Below, piece by piece: positions 5,274 to 9,033 of a DNA stretch of 9,033 nt (position 1 is the first letter of the stretch; every line of letters starts with the position of its first letter). The notes under the pieces are model-generated. The model did not search any database, was not told where the DNA came from, and worked only from the letters and a program-made list of their open reading frames with translations. A program made the translations under genes and the position numbers. The DNA is from Candidatus Omnitrophota bacterium (GTDB lineage Bacteria > Omnitrophota > Gorgyraeia > Zapsychrales > Fredricksoniimonadaceae). Location of the stretch: positions 1 through 9,033 of the forward strand of contig JAHFGE010000059.1 of the NCBI GenBank assembly GCA_023247575.1. The letters are read 5' to 3'.

Positions 5274-6296
5274 ATGTTTTATCAAATCCGCCACTTCAGT
5301 CTAGCCATTAGTATCGGCATAGGGCTTGCCGTTTTTACTGGTATTTCCAGAGCCGAGGAAGGACATGTTCTCCCTAAGTCTAAAGCCCTGGCCCATTACA
5401 TCATGGCGGTCATGGATGATTTAAATGGCGACGATGAGCAGGCCATGAAGGAATATCAGAAGTCCCTGAAGTTTGATCGAAGCCAGCCCATTACTCACTT
5501 AAGGGTAGGAGCTTATTACGCCCGTCAGGGACGCCTGCCAGAGGCCTCCCGGGAACTCAAAACCGTGGTTAAATTGTCTCCAGAGGCTTCCCCGGCCCAT
5601 TATCTGCTGGCTCTTATTTACTCTGCGCAAAAAAAGTATGAGTTGGCTGCCAGCGAGTATGAGGCTGTTCTTAAAACAGCTTCCCGGAATAATCCGGATA
5701 ATATCGAGATCCATGCTTATCTGGCTCAGTTGTATTATGCTTTGCATAAATATCCGCTCGCCATTGAGCAGTTAAATCAGATCATCCAGGCTCAGCCTAC
5801 CAATGCTTCTGCCTATTATCTTTTAGGGAGTATTCATCTGGATTTAAACCACCGGCAGGAGGCCAAAGAGGCTTTTCGTAAGGTCTTGGCTATTGAGCCA
5901 AATCATGATGGAGCGCTCAATTCCTTGGCTTATCTGTATGCCGAGGAAGGGGTTCATCTGGATGAAGCCCTGCAAATGGCCCGCCAGGCGATTGATTTAG
6001 CCCCTGCCAACGGCGCTTATTATGATACTTTGGGCTGGGTTTTATTTAAACATGGACTTAAAACGGAAGCACTCATGGCCCTGCAGAAAGCCAGTACCTA
6101 TCTGGAAGACCCCATCATTTATGACCATATAGGGGATGTTTACCAGGCCTTGGATGAACCGGCCCTGGCGCGCAAGTCTTGGATGAAAGCCCTGCAACTG
6201 GACCCCAAACAGCCCCAAATCAGCCAAAAGCTGGAAAATCTCAACCGCCGCTCCGCCAGCGCAATTCCAGAGGTCAATTTTAATCCTACGAAATAA
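5274..6296 (+). CDS. Secreted tetratricopeptide repeat (TPR) protein
   Basis: The product is 340 residues. A signal peptide (MFYQIRHFSLAISIGIGLAVF...) ends at about ISRA/EE, residue 27, so it should act in the periplasm or at the envelope. The rest is about eight TPR units of 34 residues, starting near residues 38 (LAHYIMAVMDDLNGDDEQAM), 72 (THLRVGAYYARQGRLPEA), then SPAHYLLALIYSAQKKYELA, AYLAQLYYALHKYPLAIEQL, AYYLLGSIHLDLNHRQEA, ALNSLAYLYAEEGVHLDEAL, AYYDTLGWVLFKHGLKTEAL and YDHIGDVYQALDEPALA. TPR arrays are protein-binding scaffolds; no enzymatic domain is present and the partner is unknown. The ribosome binding site AAGGCAGG (5261-5268) supports the ATG at 5274. It follows the mS38-like gene with one repeat between them. 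The function is not recognisable beyond the fold. Confidence 0.92.
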   Translation: MFYQIRHFSLAISIGIGLAVFTGISRAEEGHVLPKSKALAHYIMAVMDDLNGDDEQAMKEYQKSLKFDRSQPITHLRVGAYYARQGRLPEASRELKTVVKLSPEASPAHYLLALIYSAQKKYELAASEYEAVLKTASRNNPDNIEIHAYLAQLYYALHKYPLAIEQLNQIIQAQPTNASAYYLLGSIHLDLNHRQEAKEAFRKVLAIEPNHDGALNSLAYLYAEEGVHLDEALQMARQAIDLAPANGAYYDTLGWVLFKHGLKTEALMALQKASTYLEDPIIYDHIGDVYQALDEPALARKSWMKALQLDPKQPQISQKLENLNRRSASAIPEVNFNPTK

Positions 6297-6571
6297 CACC
6301 TTTTAACGGCAATTAGACGGCAACTTGACGCCAAACATGCACAAGTTTTTGAAAAATTCCAAAATATTTTTTGAACTTCTCATAACTATTTGTAAATAAT
6401 ACCGTTATATCACAAAATTTTTGCCTCCAAAATTGGCATTTTGGATATTTATATGTTATGGTTAATTATATTCCATATTTCAACTATTTATCCGCAAGGA
6501 TTTTTTATGATTGTAGTAGAGACGTAAAATCTTACGTCTCTACGTAAATATACCCTATTTAGGAGACCCAC
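6297..6571. other. AT-rich intergenic region upstream of the giant gene
   Basis: No gene is supported here. It holds a hairpin with arms CCAAAA (6427-6432) and TTTTGG (6439-6444), a palindromic element (6516-6543), and a seven-codon frame ATG ATT GTA GTA GAG ACG TAA (6507-6527) preceded by AAGGA (6496-6500), whose stop lies in that element. A weak promoter candidate is TTGAAC (6371-6376) with TAAATA (6393-6398, spacer 16). The ribosome binding site AGGAG (6561-6565) belongs to the giant gene. Confidence 0.55.
6516..6543. repeat. 28-bp GTAGAGACG palindrome in the giant-gene leader
   Basis: Arms GTAGAGACGTAA and TTACGTCTCTAC are exact reverse complements around a 4-base loop, AATC. It lies 18 bases upstream of the ribosome binding site and could affect translation or mRNA stability. 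Confidence 0.93.
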
Positions 6572-9033
6572 ATGTTTAGAAAATTCTTCCATTTGACGGT
6601 TATTCTTTGTTTTGCCACCACCTTAATCCAACCTTGGGCACGGGCTGTAGAGACGCCATTAATGGCGTCTCTACCTAAACCCGGTACCATGGTCAATTTA
6701 AGCCAGGCCTATGAGCCTGTCTTGATTAAAGGATTGAAGGTCAACCCTAAAAATCCTCTGGCCTTAGATTTTATTGTGGATACGGGTAATGACGTAGGGG
6801 CGATTAATAATCGCCCCTACATGCAAAATGTTTCATCCAAATTAATCAAATATTTCTTCGCCGCCCTGACCTTGCCTGAGCAGGACGTCTGGGTCAATCT
6901 TTCTCCCTATGAAAAGGGGCGTATGATCCCTACCGCCACCGGCCAGACCGAAATGGGCCGGGACATGCTGGTCCAGGACTATATTTTAAAGCAAATCACC
7001 GCCTCTTTAATTTACCCGGAAAAAGGCATTGGCAAGGAATTTTGGGACAGAGTTTACAAAGAGGCCTACCAGCGCTTTGGCACCAGCCAGGTGCCGGTCA
7101 ATACCTTTAATAAGGTATGGATTGTGTCTGACAAAGCATCCGTGTATGAAGCCAAGGACACGGTGCTGGTGGTGGATACGCATTTAAAGGTGATGTTGGA
7201 GAAGGATTACGTAGCGCTCCAAAGGAGCGCGGAGTCCCGAGCGGAGTCGAGGGATTTGGCGATGGAGAAACATGCGGTCAATGGTGAATGGTCAATGGTA
7301 AATGGTCAAATACAAAACACAACAAATACAACTACCATTAACCAACTAGGTTCCCAAATCATCCGCGAAATCGTATTGCCCGCTCTTGAAACCGAAGTCA
7401 ACACCGGTAAAAACTTTGCCCCCTTACGCCAGATTTTCCATTCCCTGGTGCTGGCCAAGTGGTATAAGGAAACCCTCAAAACCGCGCTGTTGAATCAGGT
7501 GTATTCGAATAAAGGGAAAATTAAAGGCGTAGAGACGCCCCCCACTGCTGTCTTGCGACAGCAAGACGTGGGGGCGTCTCTACAACCCAAAGATATTTAC
7601 CAAATGTATCTCCAGGCCTACAAAAAAGGCGTGTTCAATTATATTAAGGAAGACATTGACCAGGCCACCCAACAGTCTATCCCAAGAAAATATTTTTCCG
7701 GCGGGGTCATGGGAGCGGTCAATATCCAGCGTGTCCCTTTCGATCAAGCGATGAACAGCGGAGCTACAAGGCCAAAGGGAGAATTTTACATAGTGGCCGA
7801 AACCAGCCGTATCTCAACGCCTGCGCCAATGAACCCCGACGCGGCGATGGGAACTGACGCGACGGCACCACCTGCCAGACAAAAGACGATTTTAGTAGCT
7901 GAGGATTCGTTCTTGATACGGCAAGGATTACTATATCAATTAGCTGATTTAGGTTACAAAGTCGTCGCGGCAGAAGACGGTCAAAAGGCCTTGGAATTGT
8001 TTAAGGCTAATCCCGATGCTTTTGATTTGGTTGTGACCGATATAAATATGCCTCACTTAAATGGCATTGAGCTCGCTCAAGAATTGAATAAACTCGCCCC
8101 AAATCTTCCTATTATTGTTCAATCCGGAACATTTTTAACATTACCTCAATTACAGGTAAAGGCACCGAATATCAAATCATTAGTCAAGGCACCATATGAC
8201 AAGACTGAGCTTTTTGAAGTGGTCAGAAAAGAATTACCCAACGCGGCGATGACGGCCTCACAGGATGAAAATGATAAGCAAATTAGCGCTGGCGAAGAGC
8301 CAGTTAAGGTTGACCATGGCGAAATTAGGGATGACCGCGGCAAAGCCGCTGGAGAAGAAGTTGTGAGGCAAGATACAAAGCTTGGTAAAGACGCGGCGAT
8401 GTCCGCCACCCCGCTAAAACGGGGTGGCCCGCTTCGCCCGCGAAGTGAGGCGAGCGAGACCTCGCCCGAAACAGAATTGTTGCAAAAAGCAATAAAAATA
8501 TCAGGTATGACGGAAGATGAATTAAAAAGAAGAACTAAAGTTGTTTTGGGACAGCAAGGAAAATTCCCGGATTACCTTCAACTGGTTACTAGGACTAGAA
8601 GGTCAAGTAAAGCATATAAAGCCGATGCGGCGATGATGGTGAAGGCTCGTGCTCAGACGTCCGTGCCATCGAAGCTGTTCGGGGGACGGCTATCTCCGCA
8701 ACAAGTGATTCGTCATTTTGGATTTGAGAACTATCCGAGGAGCATTGTTGTGGGTGAGGCGGCGCGCGATACGACCTTCAGTGAATTGCTGTTAAAAATC
8801 TATGAAATGGATTTTGATTTCTTGCTTATAACTAAACAGGATCGGAAGGTCTGGCAGGATTTGACTAAACTGGACGATAAGGAATTGCAGGCCCGCTGGG
8901 CGGATCTGGCTCGACAAGGCTTTTTGGTTAAACGCACCATTACCATTCCCGACAGCATTGATGCTTTGTTGCGAGAGCTGTCGGATCTCAAGAAGTCAAG
9001 CTTTTGGTGGAGTCAGTTAACGGGGAACCTTTT
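6572..9033 (+). CDS. Giant secreted multidomain Omnitrophota protein with receiver domain (3' end outside the window)
   Basis: The frame is open for 820 codons to the window edge with no stop. The start has AGGAG at 6561-6565. Residues 1-25 (MFRKFFHLTVILCFATTLIQ, ending WARA) form a signal peptide. Residues 36 to about 395 form a domain I know only from large Omnitrophota proteins: VNLSQAYEPVLIKGLKVNP, LSPYEKGRMIP, TEMGRDMLVQDYILKQITAS, PVNTFNKVWIVSDKA, GSQIIREIVLPALETEVN, RKYFSGGV. Its function is unknown. Residues 438 to about 550 are a receiver domain: KTILVAEDS with acids Glu444-Asp445, phospho-acceptor Asp490 (VVTDINMP), Ser518 and Lys539. Charged linkers and DAAM motifs follow, then two unrecognised modules (about 640-690 and 700-820, VPSKLFGGRLSPQQVIRHFGF...). 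Four to six palindromic or tandem DNA inserts are translated within it. A receiver domain behind a signal peptide is unusual, since phosphorylation is normally cytoplasmic. Confidence 0.9.
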   Translation, partial: MFRKFFHLTVILCFATTLIQPWARAVETPLMASLPKPGTMVNLSQAYEPVLIKGLKVNPKNPLALDFIVDTGNDVGAINNRPYMQNVSSKLIKYFFAALTLPEQDVWVNLSPYEKGRMIPTATGQTEMGRDMLVQDYILKQITASLIYPEKGIGKEFWDRVYKEAYQRFGTSQVPVNTFNKVWIVSDKASVYEAKDTVLVVDTHLKVMLEKDYVALQRSAESRAESRDLAMEKHAVNGEWSMVNGQIQNTTNTTTINQLGSQIIREIVLPALETEVNTGKNFAPLRQIFHSLVLAKWYKETLKTALLNQVYSNKGKIKGVETPPTAVLRQQDVGASLQPKDIYQMYLQAYKKGVFNYIKEDIDQATQQSIPRKYFSGGVMGAVNIQRVPFDQAMNSGATRPKGEFYIVAETSRISTPAPMNPDAAMGTDATAPPARQKTILVAEDSFLIRQGLLYQLADLGYKVVAAEDGQKALELFKANPDAFDLVVTDINMPHLNGIELAQELNKLAPNLPIIVQSGTFLTLPQLQVKAPNIKSLVKAPYDKTELFEVVRKELPNAAMTASQDENDKQISAGEEPVKVDHGEIRDDRGKAAGEEVVRQDTKLGKDAAMSATPLKRGGPLRPRSEASETSPETELLQKAIKISGMTEDELKRRTKVVLGQQGKFPDYLQLVTRTRRSSKAYKADAAMMVKARAQTSVPSKLFGGRLSPQQVIRHFGFENYPRSIVVGEAARDTTFSELLLKIYEMDFDFLLITKQDRKVWQDLTKLDDKELQARWADLARQGFLVKRTITIPDSIDALLRELSDLKKSSFWWSQLTGNL
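6647..6674. repeat. 28-bp perfect GTAGAGACG palindrome at the signal-peptide junction
   Basis: Arms GTAGAGACGCCATT and AATGGCGTCTCTAC are exact reverse complements with no loop base. It begins exactly at codon 26, directly after the predicted ARA cleavage site, and is translated VETPLMASL. Confidence 0.95.
6794..6820. repeat. 27-bp palindrome of the sister GTAGGGGCG family
   Basis: Arms GTAGGGGCGATTA and TAATCGCCCCTAC are exact reverse complements around one A. It is translated in frame (VGAINNRPY) inside the Omnitrophota domain, after DFIVDTGND. Confidence 0.93.
7214..7253. repeat. Composite hairpin insert in the giant gene
   Basis: GCGCTCC-AAA-GGAGCGC (7214-7230) forms a 7-bp hairpin. It is followed by TCCCGAGCGGAGTCGAGGGA (7234-7253), a member of the CCTGAGC...GTCGAAGG repeat group. 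It is translated in frame as ALQRSAESRAESRD between two conserved blocks. Confidence 0.75.
7276..7310. repeat. Tandem array of five heptamers GGTNAAT
   Basis: The units are GGTCAAT, GGTGAAT, GGTCAAT, GGTAAAT and GGTCAAA without gaps. The array lies in the coding frame (VNGEWSMVNGQ). ACCATTAACCA at 7334-7344 is a near-perfect reverse complement of TGGTCAATGGT at 7289-7299, so the region can also fold back. Confidence 0.88.
7529..7583. repeat. 55-bp GTAGAGACG palindrome with an alternative inner hairpin
   Basis: Outer arms GTAGAGACGCCCCCCAC and GTGGGGGCGTCTCTAC match except for one extra C. The core can form TGCTGTC-TTGC-GACAGCA or, instead, GTCTTGC-GACA-GCAAGAC. It is translated in frame (VETPPTAVLRQQDVGASL) in a loop before KDIYQMYLQAYKKG. 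Confidence 0.93.
7838..8635 (+). other. Four DAAM linker motifs encoded by a conserved 12-mer
   Basis: GACGCGGCGATG (7838-7849), AACGCGGCGATG (8240-8251), GACGCGGCGATG (8390-8401) and GATGCGGCGATG (8624-8635) encode DAAM, NAAM, DAAM and DAAM at the edges of the receiver domain and the following modules. Both alanine codons are GCG every time, so the similarity is at the DNA level too. The motif appears to mark domain boundaries. Confidence 0.8.
8405..8466. repeat. GC-rich cluster of three hairpins in a linker of the giant gene
   Basis: Arms GCCACCCCG/CGGGGTGGC (8405-8428, loop CTAAAA), CTTCG/CGAAG (8432-8445, loop CCCG) and GGCGAG/CTCGCC (8449-8466, loop CGAGAC) follow one another. The string GAGCGAGACC (8452-8461) is the reverse complement of GGTCTCGCTC at 5026-5035 in the hisG terminator repeat. 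It is translated as ATPLKRGGPLRPRSEASETSP. Confidence 0.8.

Noticed and set aside
6297..6571. A riboswitch or small RNA gene in the AT-rich gap
   Set aside because: Only one short hairpin and one palindromic element are visible; I recognise no known riboswitch core or terminator.
1562..7583. A CRISPR array
   Set aside because: The repeats are palindromic, unevenly spaced over 6 kb, of different length and lie within genes; there are no spacers of constant length and no cas genes.
1562..7583. Terminal inverted repeats of an insertion sequence or a transposase-carrying element
   Set aside because: Each element is only 27-55 bp and nothing resembling a transposase is encoded between or beside them in this window.
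8146..8991. Minus-strand open frames at 8146-8409 and 8800-8991
   Set aside because: They lie opposite the continuous 820-codon frame and have serine-rich, low-complexity translations typical of antisense shadows.

Overview
The window looks like chromosomal DNA from an uncultured bacterium of the phylum Omnitrophota (Omnitrophica, formerly OP3). The main reason is the N-terminal region of the last gene: a conserved domain reading PGTMVNLSQ, LSPYEKGRMIP, TEMGRD, KQITASLIYP, PVNTFNKVWI, REIVLPALETEVN and RKYFSGGV. I know this arrangement from large secreted proteins of that phylum. Palindromic DNA inserted in frame into genes (translated as VETR... or ...RLPRLY) and DAAM linkers also fit. The assignment rests on memory of the family, not on a search.

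Layout. Positions 1-796: the end of cutA, overlapping a secreted TlpA-type thioredoxin. Positions 890-2398 (minus strand): a membrane-anchored PpiD/SurA-like chaperone, convergent with the thioredoxin gene across an 82-bp double-hairpin repeat. Positions 2399-2462: a compact divergent promoter region whose two promoters share their -35 bases; both genes appear to be read as leaderless mRNAs. Positions 2463-3901: a PP1-type metallophosphatase coupled by an ATGA overlap to an RsmI-like tetrapyrrole-methylase-fold methyltransferase. Positions 4124-4999: long-form hisG, with a repeat abutting its start codon and a repeat-built terminator after it. Positions 5106-6296: a 33-residue, very basic mS38/AURKAIP1-COX24-like protein followed by a secreted eight-unit TPR protein. 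Positions 6572-9033: the first 820 codons of a very long open frame that leaves the window. It has a signal peptide, the Omnitrophota domain, a response-regulator receiver domain, then modules separated by DAAM linkers.

The feature that ties the window together is a dense set of small palindromic elements. The main family has GTAGAGACG at one end and CGTCTCTAC at the other, with perfectly or nearly self-complementary interiors that differ between copies. Eight copies occur here. Five lie inside reading frames of four genes and are translated without a stop. One supplies a stop codon and one lies in the leader of the giant gene. A sister element has GTAGGGGCG/CGCCCCTAC ends. Other families (TGTCA...TGACA double hairpins, TTCGACT...GCTCACC modules, a heptamer array) lie mostly between genes or in protein loops. 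Together they appear to reshape protein loops, start and stop codons, and terminators.

Metabolic links between the genes are weak. CutA, the thioredoxin, the PpiD-like chaperone, the TPR protein and the giant protein point to envelope functions. HisG, the mS38-like protein and the methyltransferase are core functions.
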